From positions 1 to 58,300 of the forward strand of contig JAHHHB010000034.1 of NCBI GenBank assembly GCA_019359545.1: 58,300 nucleotides of DNA, in the 5' to 3' direction. The DNA is from Desmonostoc geniculatum HA4340-LM1. Its GTDB lineage: Bacteria; Cyanobacteriota; Cyanobacteriia; Cyanobacteriales; Nostocaceae. The position numbers were made by a program, and so were the translations under genes. Numbering within the stretch: the stretch's first letter is position 1; the number at the start of each line of letters is the position of its first letter. Shown piece after piece: positions 9,155 to 18,585 of this stretch. Under the pieces are notes generated by a model. That model did not search any database and was not told the origin of the DNA. It saw only the letters and a list, made by a program, of their open reading frames with translations.

Positions 9155-9682
9155 GGGATCAATTAGTGCAACAACTATATAGAAAAGTTATGGATACTTT
9201 CGGTATCTTAACTCTGTTTTGGTCTTGGGCAAACCAAAGCCACATAACTCAGTTTCTCAGATTTAGACTTAAAATTGCTGCAAGAGAGTTCCCATTCCCC
9301 CTGTATAATCTTCATCACTGACTAATTCTGTACTTTGTAGTCAATAATTAGTTTTTTGCTCAAAAACTGCCAATTTGGCTGAATGTTGTCTCAATAGAGG
9401 CTAATCTATAGATATAAATCCTCTAATATCATTTTGGATTTTGGATTTTAGATTTTGGATTGGGAATCATTTGGGACTGGAGATTTCTCATTGTCCTCCC
9501 ATCCTCCTGTGTCCCCGTGTAAGAGTCTCCTCTTTTCCATCCCTCTTTGTTTGATCGATCGCATGAACGTCTAACTTGAAAATGGGAGTGAGAAGTTGGG
9601 AGTAAAAAGCAGGGTATATTCCTGTTTCATAGTAGGTTGTGGGGTTTTCCTGTAATTAGCTGTCTTCAGAGTCTTGACAGAA
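9155..9682. other. gene-free spacer with repeats
   Basis: About 530 bp hold no credible gene. A partial copy of the family C repeat lies at 9426-9470 (ATATCATTTTGGATTT onward). Pyrimidine-rich filler follows (TGTCCTCCCATCCTCC-type), then a GATCGATCGC site near 9553. The first 60 bp probably include the promoter of the secreted-protein gene. Confidence 0.5.
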
Positions 9683-10438
9683 TCAAGAATTGGTAATTTC
9701 TGCAAATGTGTGATTAGTAATTTCTGTTTCTTGGTGGCTTAATTGTTGAAGTACCTTTGCTAAATCAGCTGTGAGGCTTTTGGCATCTTGTTTTATAGAG
9801 CCACGTATGTAATCCTTAACTCTGATTGGACAGCCAATGTGAATACTCACATCTGTACCCCAATTAGGATATGGTTGGCTGTAATTGATGCTGATGGGTA
9901 TAACTTTGACTCCCAAAGAGCGATCGCTAGATTCAGCAGTCAAAGCCAGACGTGCAATTCCCGGTTTCAAAGGGGCTTGACCATGACGGTAAATATTACC
10001 TTCTGGAAAAATTACCACGGCTTTTCGCTGTTTAAGCAGCTCAACTCCATGTCGCAGACTGCCAATTGACGGATGTCGAGTATTTACAGGAAAACCCCCC
10101 AAACGTCGCACAAACCAGCCTTGCAATCCTTGGCATTCATCAATAGTGACCATAAACCGCAGGTCTTTTGCTGTCATACAATTAGCAACGGCATAGGGTA
10201 TGAGCAATCCATCCCAACGTGCCCTATGGGTAGGAGCAAAGATCACAGGCCCAGTTGTGGGGATATTTTTTTGTCCGGTTATTCTAATTCGCCCAAAGAA
10301 TAATGGTAATAGGCAGTGACGACCAAATAAATACGCCAGAGGACTTAACCAAGGAGAAACCCTTGAGGTAGTAACATCCGTTTGAGGATTTGCTGGTGTT
10401 TGCTGGCAAGTATCGAATAAAGAGTAAAATTCCATCAT
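9683..10438 (-). CDS. PlsC-type 1-acyl-glycerol-3-phosphate acyltransferase
   Basis: The 251-residue protein carries the acyltransferase blocks in order: HRARWD (the HX4D catalytic box, near residue 71), GGFPVNT (about 114-120), FPEGNIYRHG (about 144-153) and VIPISINYS. This fits the PlsC family, which acylates lysophosphatidate in membrane lipid synthesis. The HX4D box has ARW where many PlsC proteins have QSW or other residues. It has no strong membrane anchor. Cyanobacteria carry several paralogues, so the exact acyl acceptor is uncertain. Confidence 0.88.
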   Translation of the reverse strand: MMEFYSLFDTCQQTPANPQTDVTTSRVSPWLSPLAYLFGRHCLLPLFFGRIRITGQKNIPTTGPVIFAPTHRARWDGLLIPYAVANCMTAKDLRFMVTIDECQGLQGWFVRRLGGFPVNTRHPSIGSLRHGVELLKQRKAVVIFPEGNIYRHGQAPLKPGIARLALTAESSDRSLGVKVIPISINYSQPYPNWGTDVSIHIGCPIRVKDYIRGSIKQDAKSLTADLAKVLQQLSHQETEITNHTFAEITNS

Positions 10439-10550
10439 GATGGAGACAGCTGATTGACGGATAAAATTTAACGAAAAGCCTGATTAGTTACACCGTAGAT
10501 TCTCTTGCGTGACTTGTGTCCTGTTAGATGGACAGTTTTACCTCTGTCTG

Positions 10551-11036
10551 TTATTTTCTCTTACCCCGCTTAGTCGCAAACCAAGCCTGTAACTGTTGAC
10601 GACAAGCTGATTCTAGAATGCCTCCAATTACCTGCAAACGGTGATTAGAAGCAGCGCTGTCGGGTATGTTAATAACTGTGCGAATTGCGCCAGTTTTTGT
10701 ATCGTCCACCCCGTATACAACTAGTCCTACACGAGCTTGGACGATCGCACCTGCACACATTGGGCAAGGCTCCAAAGTTACATACAGAGTACACTCATTC
10801 AGATGCCAATTTTGTAAAGTTGTGGCGGCTCTCTTGAGAGCAAGAATTTCCGCATGAGCGGTAGGGTCTTGGTCGCGTTCTTTTCTATTCTCTCCCTCGG
10901 CAACTAAATTGCCAGCGGAATCGACGATCGCAGCCCCTACAGGGACTTCACCTGCATCACCTGCTGCTTGTGCTAATTCTAAGGCACGATTCATCCATTG
11001 TTGATGTATAAGATAATCACCATATTTATTCAGCAT
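10551..11036 (-). CDS. tadA: tRNA-specific adenosine deaminase
   Basis: The 161-residue zinc enzyme converts A34 to inosine in tRNA-Arg(ACG). The zinc and catalytic residues are present as HAE (61-63) and PCPMC (C91, C94). The surrounding sequence (VPVGAAIVD, DPTAHAEILAL, LYVTLEPCPMCAGAI) is that of TadA rather than a cytosine deaminase. The gene is on the minus strand, 110 bp upstream of the plsC-like gene. Confidence 0.95.
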   Translation of the reverse strand: MLNKYGDYLIHQQWMNRALELAQAAGDAGEVPVGAAIVDSAGNLVAEGENRKERDQDPTAHAEILALKRAATTLQNWHLNECTLYVTLEPCPMCAGAIVQARVGLVVYGVDDTKTGAIRTVINIPDSAASNHRLQVIGGILESACRQQLQAWFATKRGKRK

Positions 11037-11132
11037 CCTCTAAGTAATATAAAAATTTCATACAATTTTTACAATTCAATAGTCATTAGTCCAATGACCA
11101 ATGACTAATGACCAATGACTAATGACTAATGA

Positions 11133-11438
11133 CTATTGAGCCAACAAAGGATCGAGTTGACTTTGTGTATCTAGCTGATAAAGATCGTCGCAACCACCGA
11201 TGTGTTCGTTATTGATAAAAATTTGTGGTACGGTGCGCCGTCCGTTAGCGCGTTCCGCCATTTTCGCTCTGGCTGCTTCGTCGCCGTCGATTTTATATTC
11301 GGTAAAGTTGACACCTTTCCACCACAGCAGCATCTTGGCACGAATGCAGTAAGGACAAGTTTGCCATGTGTAAATTTCGACATTGGCTTTAACTCGCTCT
11401 GGATGGCGATTTAAAAGGGGATTAAGAAAGTCCAGCAT
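11133..11438 (-). CDS. grxC: glutaredoxin 3 (dithiol)
   Basis: The 101-residue protein has the dithiol centre CPYC at 28-31, the cis-Pro motif TVPQIFI, and the glutathione-binding GGCDDL. It reduces protein disulfides and glutathione mixed disulfides in the cytoplasm. The 5' end and upstream region are duplicated about 1.9 kb away (13211-13364), where only a fragment of this gene remains. The copy here is the complete one. Confidence 0.95.
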   Translation of the reverse strand: MLDFLNPLLNRHPERVKANVEIYTWQTCPYCIRAKMLLWWKGVNFTEYKIDGDEAARAKMAERANGRRTVPQIFINNEHIGGCDDLYQLDTQSQLDPLLAQ

Positions 11439-11567
11439 ATTTAATCTTAAGCAAGGTTTTTACTATATCTCTAGCCTAGATCATTGCTGGCATTACTTAC
11501 CGCATGGTTGCTGGAACCCACTTTTGAAAACTTTCTAGATGATTCCAGTAAGCCAAATATCCAGTCA
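11325..11567. repeat. long direct repeat, copy A (grxC 5' part to membrane-gene 3' end)
   Basis: This segment contains the first part of grxC, the spacer after it, and the last part of the neighbouring 116-residue membrane-protein gene. It recurs at 13211-13587 at a constant offset of 1886 bp until a MITE interrupts copy B. Copy A keeps grxC intact. A few substitutions in the membrane-gene part (GGTTGC for GGGTGC, GAAAAC for GGAAAG) show that it is decaying. Confidence 0.88.
11479..11567 (-). pseudogene. 3' fragment of the 116-aa membrane-protein gene
   Basis: It matches the last codons of the intact gene at 13517-13867 (the stretch encoding YLAYWNH and its surroundings). It is broken by a 176-bp insertion at 11568-11743, after which AATGCCCAAATTA resumes the homology at 11744 and then drifts. 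It is a relic of the duplication and not expressed as a protein. Confidence 0.75.
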
Positions 11568-11791
11568 CTTCCAATTCGCTTTTTCGCATTCGCAATTCGC
11601 AATTAACACCCCACGGATGAATGCAGGGGCTTGAATATTGATACTACGTGTTTTGTTTTTTTTCATAATTGAAATTAGGGGGGCTTGTACCCTAAACAAA
11701 TCAATTATTCAATTGCAATTGCGAATTGACAATTGTTTTGGTTAATGCCCAAATTAGAACGCTATTCTCAGCACTGCTACATCAACATTAA

Positions 11792-12550
11792 TTATTTCTT
11801 TACCCATGCACAAAAACCATGATTTATATATAAAAAAATATAATAAAAACAATATTCTTTCCAAGAAATATTATCATATTTCTCTTTAATTTTTCTCTTG
11901 TTTATATTATAAATAATCAATAAATAAATTTTTAACAAAAAATTAGTTATTTTACTTAAAAATTCACCTATTTTAGGAAACTTGCTGATGTTACTAATTG
12001 TTAAAATGTACCAAAAAACAAAACCGAATCCCTGAGCATCTCCAGGACACAATATTTTAATTTCAGAAAACTTTCCCAACATTCTTGCAACTTCAGTAAA
12101 AGTAAATCTGTGATAGTCCATTTGATCGTGAAAACTCCAGAAAAAGGGTACATAAAAAAATGCTTCTCCTTTGTCCTCCAAAATATTATAAATATTGTCT
12201 ATTGCTTTCCAATATTCTTGAACATGTTCCAATACAGCATTACAATAGATACCACTAAAAGAATTAGGCTCTATTTTAGTATTACAAATGTCATCGATTA
12301 GGTCTGGTTGATAATCAGCAATAACATCTGTAGATACAATTATATTATTAGGATTTCGATTTAATAAATCGATTCTCTGACGACTTACTGAATAGCTATT
12401 TCTTCCACCAATATCAAGCAATCTATCTTGGGATACTACTCGTTTTTCATACTCATCTCTGGCATGGGGGTTGAAATCGATTTTTGTTTTAATACCTTGA
12501 AATAAGTCCGTAGTATTGGTTCTCATCTTTTCTGTAGGATTCTTTATCAT
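11792..12550 (-). CDS. class I SAM-dependent methyltransferase, horizontally acquired
   Basis: The 252-residue protein has a class I methyltransferase core: LLDIGGRNSYSV near 44-55 (motif I), an acidic STDV strand end, FSGIYCNAVLEHVQEYWKA (post-II region) and a C-terminal hydrophobic stretch with many Ile, Asn and Lys. The style resembles methyltransferases of polysaccharide or glycan clusters; the substrate is unknown. The gene is much more AT-rich than its neighbours and lies between two copies of a host gene junction, so it was acquired by insertion. The start could also be the Met at residue 9. Confidence 0.8.
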   Translation of the reverse strand: MIKNPTEKMRTNTTDLFQGIKTKIDFNPHARDEYEKRVVSQDRLLDIGGRNSYSVSRQRIDLLNRNPNNIIVSTDVIADYQPDLIDDICNTKIEPNSFSGIYCNAVLEHVQEYWKAIDNIYNILEDKGEAFFYVPFFWSFHDQMDYHRFTFTEVARMLGKFSEIKILCPGDAQGFGFVFWYILTISNISKFPKIGEFLSKITNFLLKIYLLIIYNINKRKIKEKYDNISWKEYCFYYIFLYINHGFCAWVKK

Positions 12551-13210
12551 ATGTCTTATAGCCTGTTTAGAAAGAGTTTTTGGTGTCAGATTGAATGCAA
12601 TGAAAAGTGCTGAGTTACGAGTGCCTCGGCTAATAGTTAAAAGACCGCCTACAAGGGGCAGGACTAATGGCTGCGTACATCACTCAGCCGTACTTTTCAC
12701 TCAGCACGAGCGCGATAACCGGGAGCGGTGGATTTTTTGGGCTGATATGAACTTCGGTTTTCGCCACTCAGGAATGAGTAAGCTAGTATGGCCAGTCTGT
12801 TGATTAGTTACTACAGAATGTTCTATTCCGTTTACAATGACAAATTCAGGGCTTAGGCAAAAGATAACGAAAGTAGCGGCAATTCATGAATTAAAGCTAC
12901 GCAAGAATAAGTTTTTCAGTCACATCTTGCGTAAGTCCTGAAATTAATACTTTCTTTGACTTTTAAAAATTACAATAAAATATTACTATATTCATGGCAA
13001 TAATTGAGCATCAACTTGAGAATGCGATACTGAAATTTTGTGTGTAAATAACGTTGTATAATTTACCATTAAAATATTATTTCCTAAGTATCTTGATAAA
13101 TTACGCGATGAGAAGCTGTAATATTTATATATAAATATTTGGTAAACTATCACTTTATCTAAATTTTAAAGATTGTTATAGATATCGGTAAAATTTACAT
13201 TTTTCTATGA
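12551..13210. other. gene-free part of the inserted segment
   Basis: No ORF here is convincing. At 12590-12720 there are decayed GTGCTGAGT/ACTCAGCAC phrases and a GC-richer patch that I cannot assign. A MITE-like unit lies at 12845-12942. From 12950 to 13210 the DNA is very AT-rich and featureless. Confidence 0.5.
12845..12942. mobile_element. MITE-like element, family B (short form)
   Basis: The left tip TTCAGGGCTTAGGCAAAAGA matches the reverse complement of the right tip (TTCAGGACTTACGCAAGA) at most positions. The tips share GGACTTACGCA with the element at 41084-41261. Length is 98 bp, with no coding sequence. Confidence 0.6.
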
Positions 13211-13360
13211 CAGCAACATCTTGGCACGAATGCAGTAAGGACAAGTTTGCCATGTGTAAATTTCGACATTGGCTTTAACTCGCTCTGGATGGCGATTTAA
13301 AAGGGGATTAAGAAAGTCCAGCATATTTAATCTTAAGCAAGGTTTTTACTATATCTCTAG
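13211..13360 (-). pseudogene. 5' fragment of grxC
   Basis: The first part of grxC (up to about codon 38, including the CPYC codons) and its upstream spacer are present in the minus orientation. The rest of the gene is missing: the fragment stops at 13211 and joins unrelated AT-rich DNA. It is non-functional. Confidence 0.75.
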
Positions 13361-13362
13361 CC

Positions 13363-13498
13363 TATAGGAATCCGATTTGATTTATGAAAAAATCTAAGTA
13401 TCTGTAGGGTGTGTTACGCCAGTCCGCTCAAGTCGGGAAACCCGCCCACGCGGCTGGCTCCCCTACGTATACTTCAGAAATCAAATATGAGTCCTATA
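13363..13498. mobile_element. MITE-like element, family A copy 2
   Basis: The tips are TATAGGAATCCGATTTGATT and the reverse complement of TATAGGACTCATATTTGATT. Because the uninterrupted sequence is known from copy A (CCTA|GATC at 11475-11482), the insertion point is exact: about 134 bp inserted with duplication of a TA. The interior holds GTAGGGTGTGTTACGCC and a CCCGCCCACGCGGC patch. Confidence 0.85.
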
Positions 13499-13516
13499 GA
13501 TCATTGCTGGCATTAC

Positions 13517-13867
13517 TTACCGCATGGGTGCTGGAACCCACTTTTGGAAAGTTTCTAGATGATTCCAGTAAGCCAAATATCCAGTCAATGCCCAAATTAA
13601 AGCGGCTACTACTAATACACCAACACCAATTAGCCGCCAAGTTCGGTTGGTTTTCCAATAGAGAGTTGGTGCCGCAAATATACCACCTAATCCTGTTAAG
13701 ATAAAACCGATTCCTGACAACAAGGGTTGCTTTGTCATATTCAAGTTGATGATGCGGATACCTACTACGATCGCTACTAAACCCGCAAAAAATCCGTAAA
13801 CTGCGATTGTCAATAAATCCCAACCCATAGAAAGGGCGATCGCCGCTGCAACAAATAAGATAAACAC
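13517..13867 (-). CDS. small four-helix membrane protein, unknown function
   Basis: The 116-residue protein has four hydrophobic segments (about 2-18, 20-40, 50-66, 78-98) and few charged residues. I recognise no named family. Originally it was the direct neighbour of grxC; the two are now separated by an insertion that duplicated its 3' end. It starts at an ATG 35 bp from the divergent HDAC-like gene, so the two may share a promoter region. Confidence 0.65.
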   Translation of the reverse strand: MFILFVAAAIALSMGWDLLTIAVYGFFAGLVAIVVGIRIINLNMTKQPLLSGIGFILTGLGGIFAAPTLYWKTNRTWRLIGVGVLVVAALIWALTGYLAYWNHLETFQKWVPAPMR

Positions 13868-13901
13868 AGATTAACTCCAAAATAAAGCGTAGCAAAATTT
13901 A

Positions 13902-14942
13902 ATGAAAGCCATAGTAAGTCCATACTTTGACGTTCCTGGTCCGGCAAAATTCCTTTGGAGAGGGCACTTTATTGAACACCCTGATGTTGCACAAAGAGGT
14001 AATCAGATTCGTTTGGGGCTGGAAAAGGCGGAATGTGAGATAGTGTTTGCATCGCAGCCAGAACTTCACGAATCAAGGCTGCGTGAATCAATCTTAGCGG
14101 TACAAGACCCTGCGTATGTTAATTATCTTGAGAGTGCTTGGCAGCACTGGTCAAGAATGGAGAATGCCAGTACAGAGATTTTTCCCAACATTTCCCCAAA
14201 CCGGCATCTGGTTCACTTCAACGAAAGTCCAGTGGCTTTGGCTGGATGGTACATTGCTGACGGCGCAGCACCAATCGGAAAATACACATGGCGAAATGCT
14301 CTCGGAAGTGTATCTGCGGTTATTGAAGCAACTTCATATCTCAAAGCAGGAGAGTTGGCTGTCTATGCCTTGTGTAGACCAAGTGGACATCATGCTTGCC
14401 GGGATATGGCAATGGGTATGTGCTTCTTGAATAACGCTGCGATCGCTACACAAGAGCTTCGCACAAAGTTTTCCCGAATTGCAATTCTTGATATTGACAT
14501 GCATCATGGTAACGGCACCCAGCAGATTTTTTATCAGCGCGGTGATGTTTTAACAATTTCGATTCACGGTAATCCCACCAACTTTTATCCTTTTTATACA
14601 GGCTTTGAAAACGAACGCGGCAGTGGCGATGGAGAAGAATGTAACTTGAATATTCCCCTACCTCCTGGAACTAATGAGGCTTCTTATCTACAAGCTTTAG
14701 AGAAAGCCCTAGTTCTGGTGTCGTCGTTCAATGCAGAAGCTTTGGTCGTAGCGACTGGCTTTGACACGTTTAAATCAGATCCGCTGGGTTGTTTTGCTCT
14801 TGAGTCCACCTCTTACAATCAAATTGGCAGGAAGATCAAGTTACTTGGTCTGCCGACTCTTTTTGTACAGGAAGGTGGCTACTTTGTTGAAGCCCTAAGT
14901 GAAAACGTTCGACAATTAGTCACAGGTTTTAAAAGTACTTAA
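13902..14942 (+). CDS. histone deacetylase/acetylpolyamine amidohydrolase family protein
   Basis: The 346-residue zinc amidohydrolase hydrolyses N-acetyl groups from amines or lysines. The active site is complete: His163-His164 in PSGHHA, zinc ligands Asp199 and His201 in DIDMHHGNG, Asp288 in GFDTFKSDPLG, and the catalytic Tyr in EGGYF. The sequence is closer to bacterial acetylpolyamine amidohydrolases and class II HDACs than to AcuC. The substrate in cyanobacteria is unknown. Confidence 0.92.
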   Translation: MKAIVSPYFDVPGPAKFLWRGHFIEHPDVAQRGNQIRLGLEKAECEIVFASQPELHESRLRESILAVQDPAYVNYLESAWQHWSRMENASTEIFPNISPNRHLVHFNESPVALAGWYIADGAAPIGKYTWRNALGSVSAVIEATSYLKAGELAVYALCRPSGHHACRDMAMGMCFLNNAAIATQELRTKFSRIAILDIDMHHGNGTQQIFYQRGDVLTISIHGNPTNFYPFYTGFENERGSGDGEECNLNIPLPPGTNEASYLQALEKALVLVSSFNAEALVVATGFDTFKSDPLGCFALESTSYNQIGRKIKLLGLPTLFVQEGGYFVEALSENVRQLVTGFKST

Positions 14943-15172
14943 GTAAATATATTTATTCAAATCAAAATTTCTTGTAATTAGTTTTAAGTATTTACCCTTA
15001 TAATTGACAGGTTGATATCTCTAGTAATTATTGAGAATAGTGTCAATAAGTTGGAAATTGACACTTCGTTAACATTTGTAATCGAAAATTGGTAACCGCC
15101 CTTTGGTAGACTTAAAGACTGAAATAGCCAGATAAAGTAACGCAAATTCAAGCAGTTGAGAGGGCAGACTCT

Positions 15173-16210
15173 GTGGAAAATACACTTGGGTTAGAGATTA
15201 TTGAGGTAGTAGAGCAAGCAGCGATCGCATCCGCAAAGTGGATGGGTAAAGGCGAAAAAAACACTGCTGACCAGGTAGCAGTGGAAGCCATGCGGGAGCG
15301 GATGAATAAAATCTACATGCGTGGTCGCATTGTGATTGGGGAAGGCGAACGCGATGACGCTCCCATGCTTTACATTGGAGAAGAAGTAGGTATCTGTACC
15401 CAACCAAATGCCGAAGCTCTCTGTAACCCAGATGAACTAATTGAAATTGATATCGCCGTTGACCCCTGTGAAGGTACCAACTTGGTAGCTTACGGACAAC
15501 CTGGTTCAATGGCTGTGTTGGCAATTTCTGAAAAGGGTGGATTATTTGCTGCTCCTGACTTTTATATGAAGAAATTAGCAGCACCTCCCGCAGCTAAGGG
15601 TAAGGTAGACATCAACAAGTCAGCAACGGAAAACCTCAAGATTCTTGCTGAGTGTTTAGACAGGGCTATTGATGAACTTGTAATCGTAGTCATGAAGCGC
15701 GATCGCCACAATGATTTAATTAAAGAAATCCGTGAGGCTGGAGCGAGAGTACAACTGATTTCTGATGGTGACGTGGGTGCAGCCATATCCTGCGGTTTTG
15801 CTGGAACCAATATCCACGGACTGATGGGTATCGGTGCGGCTCCTGAAGGTGTAATCTCAGCCGCTGCAATGCGTGCTTTGGGTGGACACTTCCAGGGTCA
15901 ACTGATCTACGATCCAGAAATAGTGAAAACAGGTCTGATTGGAGAAAGTAAACAAGCCAACCTCGATCGCTTGAAGTCGATGGGTATCAATGACCCAGAT
16001 AAGGTCTATGATGCTCATGAACTGGCATCAGGTGAAACTGTTCTGTTCGCTGCTAGCGGAATTACCAGTGGTAATCTCATGCAAGGTGTACGCTTTTTCA
16101 GCGGTGGAGCAAGAACTCAAAGCTTGGTAATTTCTAACCAGTCGAAAACTGCTCGGTTTGTTGATACAATCCACATGTTTGGTGAACCGAAGAGCCTCCA
16201 ACTGTACTAA
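15173..16210 (+). CDS. glpX: class II fructose-1,6-/sedoheptulose-1,7-bisphosphatase
   Basis: The 345-residue protein is the GlpX-type bifunctional F/SBPase of the cyanobacterial Calvin cycle. Visible blocks are [38 protein letters not shown] and [11 protein letters not shown], which carry the metal and phosphate ligands. The start is GTG at 15173 with GAGAGG about 10 bases upstream. hemA follows after about 190 bp of repeat-bearing spacer on the same strand. Confidence 0.96.
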   Translation: MENTLGLEIIEVVEQAAIASAKWMGKGEKNTADQVAVEAMRERMNKIYMRGRIVIGEGERDDAPMLYIGEEVGICTQPNAEALCNPDELIEIDIAVDPCEGTNLVAYGQPGSMAVLAISEKGGLFAAPDFYMKKLAAPPAAKGKVDINKSATENLKILAECLDRAIDELVIVVMKRDRHNDLIKEIREAGARVQLISDGDVGAAISCGFAGTNIHGLMGIGAAPEGVISAAAMRALGGHFQGQLIYDPEIVKTGLIGESKQANLDRLKSMGINDPDKVYDAHELASGETVLFAASGITSGNLMQGVRFFSGGARTQSLVISNQSKTARFVDTIHMFGEPKSLQLY

Positions 16211-16214
16211 TTCT

Positions 16215-16396
16215 TAGGGAATGGGGAATGGTAATACTAGGGGTGAAGCATAATGCTTTATCCATAGAGTAGTTAGTAGTTAGTAGTTAGTAATTAATTT
16301 TTGTTTGTTGCTTGGTAATTTTTCTAAGCAACAACCTCCAATTCCCCATTCCCCATTCTCAATGCCTTATTGCCAACTACCAACTAGTAACTACGA
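16215..16396. repeat. imperfect palindromic spacer between glpX and hemA
   Basis: GGGAATGGGGAATGG near the left side is mirrored by CCATTCCCCATTCTC near 16347, and AGTTAGTAGTTAGTAG is mirrored by CTACCAACTAGTAACTAC near the right end. A hairpin TTGCTTGGTAA...TTCTAAGCAA sits in the centre. The whole spacer could fold as one long imperfect stem. Confidence 0.6.
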
Positions 16397-16404
16397 TTTA
16401 GCAA

Positions 16405-17691
16405 ATGAATATAGCAGTGGTGGGGCTAAGCCATAAAACAGCCCCAGTAGAAGTCCGGGAAAAGCTGAGCATTCCAGAACCACAAATTGAAAGTGCGATC
16501 GCTCATCTAGCAAGTTGTCCCCATATTGACGAAGTTGCAATTCTTAGCACTTGTAACCGTCTGGAAATCTACATTGTTACCAGTGAAACAGACCAAGGTA
16601 TCCGAGAAGTAACTCAATTTCTGGCAGAACACAGCAAATTACCTGTGACTTCTCTGCGACAACACTTGTTTATGTTGTTGCATGATGATGCAGTCATGCA
16701 CGTGATGCGGGTAGCAGGTGGTTTAGATAGTCTGGTACTCGGAGAAGGTCAAATTCTGGCTCAGGTGAAGACAACTCACAAACTGGGACAGCAATATAGC
16801 GGTATAAAAACCATTTTGAATCGATTATTTAAACAAGCGCTAACAGCTGGCAAGCGAGTTCGCACTGAAACTAGTATTGGTACTGGCGCCGTCTCTATCA
16901 GTTCGGCAGCTGTGGAATTAGCACAAATGAAAGTAGCAAATTTAGCTGCTTGCCGAGTGGTAATTCTGGGTGCTGGGAAAATGTCGCGGTTGCTAGTACA
17001 ACACCTGATTTCTAAAGGTGCGGTGCAAATTAGCATTGTCAATCGCTCTCGTGAACGCGCGCAAGAATTAGCCAAGCAGTTTGCCGAACAACCTATTCAA
17101 ATTCACACGCTATCGGAAATGATGACAGTAATAGCCGATAGTGATTTGGTGTTTACAAGTACTTCGGCAACAGAGCCGATACTTGACCGTGCAAAATTGG
17201 AAATGGTTTTAGAAGCTCAGCGTTCTCTGATGCTATTTGATATTTCTGTGCCGCGCAACGTTCATGCAGATGTGAATGAACTGGCAAATGTGCAGGCGTT
17301 CAATGTGGATGATTTGAAGGCTGTAGTAGCGCAAAACTACGAAAGCCGTCGGAAAATTGCACAGGAAGCAGAGCGACTTTTAGAAGAAGAAGTGGAGGCT
17401 TTCGATGTTTGGTGGCGTAGTTTAGAAACTGTCACCACTATTAGCTGTCTGCGAAATAAAGTCGAAACCATTCGGGAACAAGAATTAGAAAAAGCTTTGT
17501 CCAGATTGGGTTCGGAATTTGCGGAAAAACATCAAGAGGTGATCGAAGCTTTAACGCGAGGAATTGTTAATAAAATTTTACACGATCCGATGGTGCAATT
17601 GCGATCGCAGCAAGATGTGGAAGCCAGACGGCGTTGTATGCAAACTCTGCAAATGCTGTTTAACTTAGACGCAGGCGAGCAATTTAGTTAA
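16405..17691 (+). CDS. hemA: glutamyl-tRNA reductase
   Basis: The 428-residue enzyme makes glutamate-1-semialdehyde, the first committed step toward chlorophyll, haem and cobalamin. Catalytic Cys50 is in [10 protein letters not shown]. The specificity loop [15 protein letters not shown] is at the N-terminus, the NADPH fold ([12 protein letters not shown]) lies near residue 192, and a C-terminal dimerisation helix follows. Length and motifs are normal. A strong hairpin follows the stop. Confidence 0.97.
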   Translation: MNIAVVGLSHKTAPVEVREKLSIPEPQIESAIAHLASCPHIDEVAILSTCNRLEIYIVTSETDQGIREVTQFLAEHSKLPVTSLRQHLFMLLHDDAVMHVMRVAGGLDSLVLGEGQILAQVKTTHKLGQQYSGIKTILNRLFKQALTAGKRVRTETSIGTGAVSISSAAVELAQMKVANLAACRVVILGAGKMSRLLVQHLISKGAVQISIVNRSRERAQELAKQFAEQPIQIHTLSEMMTVIADSDLVFTSTSATEPILDRAKLEMVLEAQRSLMLFDISVPRNVHADVNELANVQAFNVDDLKAVVAQNYESRRKIAQEAERLLEEEVEAFDVWWRSLETVTTISCLRNKVETIREQELEKALSRLGSEFAEKHQEVIEALTRGIVNKILHDPMVQLRSQQDVEARRRCMQTLQMLFNLDAGEQFS

Positions 17692-17702
17692 ACTCAAAAA
17701 CA

Positions 17703-17735
17703 AGCTCCCCAACTTTTGTTAAAAGTCGGGGAGCT
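17703..17735. terminator. convergent terminator hairpin between hemA and Uma2 gene
   Basis: AGCTCCCCAACTTTT and AAAAGTCGGGGAGCT form a long stem with a tiny loop and one mismatch. It stands between two convergent genes and could terminate both. Confidence 0.8.
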
Positions 17736-17749
17736 GAAATTTTCAAGTT

Positions 17750-18463
17750 TTACAAAAGTTGTTCTGGGTCAATTCCCCGTTCTCGGAGGCGTATCAATAA
17801 ATCTTGATATCGTTGGCGTTCTTCCTCTAGTTGTTGGAGAGCTGCTTCTTTGGCTTGACGTTCTTGTTCAGCACGTTGACGTTCTTCTCTACGTACTTGG
17901 TCAAGTTCAACCGGTGTGAGAAATTTATATCCATCGACGTGATATATTTCTAAAGTTTCTGGGGTGAGTTGAAAGCGAATTCCTAAACGGGGACTTATCC
18001 ATCCATGAATCTGGTCAATTTCCTGTAACCAATGTTCTGAATGCACAAACCCTGTTAATTCATTGCGGTCTGGGTCGTAAATGTAATATTCTTCAACTCC
18101 ATAGCGTTGATAAAACAGGAGTTTATTTGTCATTTCTTTAGTTGTATTACTAGGAGATAAGATTTCAAACACTACTTGTGGCGGAATATTATCTTCTTCA
18201 AATTGCTTGTAAGAACCTCTATCTCCCTTGGGTCTACCAAACACTACCAGAATATCAGGTGCTTGTTTGATGTTAGGATTGCCTGCAACTGGATACCAAA
18301 ATAAATCTCCGGCGATGAATACATTTGGTTGGGATGCAAATAAAATTTCTAAATTTTCTTTAATAGTTACTATCCAGCGAAATTGCTTGGTATTATCCGC
18401 CATTGGTTGTCCATCGCTTTCGGGGTAGATGACCTCAGATGCAGTATTAGGAGTGATTACCAT
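17750..18463 (-). CDS. Uma2 family protein (PD-(D/E)XK-like)
   Basis: The 237-residue protein belongs to the Uma2 family (DUF820), very abundant in cyanobacteria. It has the restriction-endonuclease-like core with PDILVVFGR, PPQVVFEILSPSNTTKEMTNK, YGVEEYYIYDPDRNELTGF and the typical C-terminal charged coiled coil (about 180-230, RREERQRAEQERQAKEAALQ). Nuclease activity is proposed from the fold, and the biological role is unknown. It ends opposite hemA at the shared hairpin. Confidence 0.9.
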   Translation of the reverse strand: MVITPNTASEVIYPESDGQPMADNTKQFRWIVTIKENLEILFASQPNVFIAGDLFWYPVAGNPNIKQAPDILVVFGRPKGDRGSYKQFEEDNIPPQVVFEILSPSNTTKEMTNKLLFYQRYGVEEYYIYDPDRNELTGFVHSEHWLQEIDQIHGWISPRLGIRFQLTPETLEIYHVDGYKFLTPVELDQVRREERQRAEQERQAKEAALQQLEEERQRYQDLLIRLRERGIDPEQLL

Positions 18464-18585
18464 AACGCTACGCCTCCAATCTTCGGTTTTTGATAATTGA
18501 CTAATGGTAATTATGTACTATTATATGTTGAGCGATCGCTATAGAATATTGTGCCGTTGCTGAATCAAAATATTAGATGCCAAAA

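Larger units (their letters stand above)
13211..13587. repeat. long direct repeat, copy B, interrupted by a MITE
   Basis: This repeats 11325-11567. The grxC-derived part (13211-13364) is nearly identical to copy A. A family A MITE (13363-13498) then splits it, and homology resumes at 13499 and runs into the complete membrane-protein gene. Confidence 0.88.

Noticed and set aside
12516..12803. Plus-strand ORF of 95 codons beside the methyltransferase
   Set aside because: It overlaps the methyltransferase start and runs through degenerate repeats, with no domain-like pattern or ribosome-binding site.
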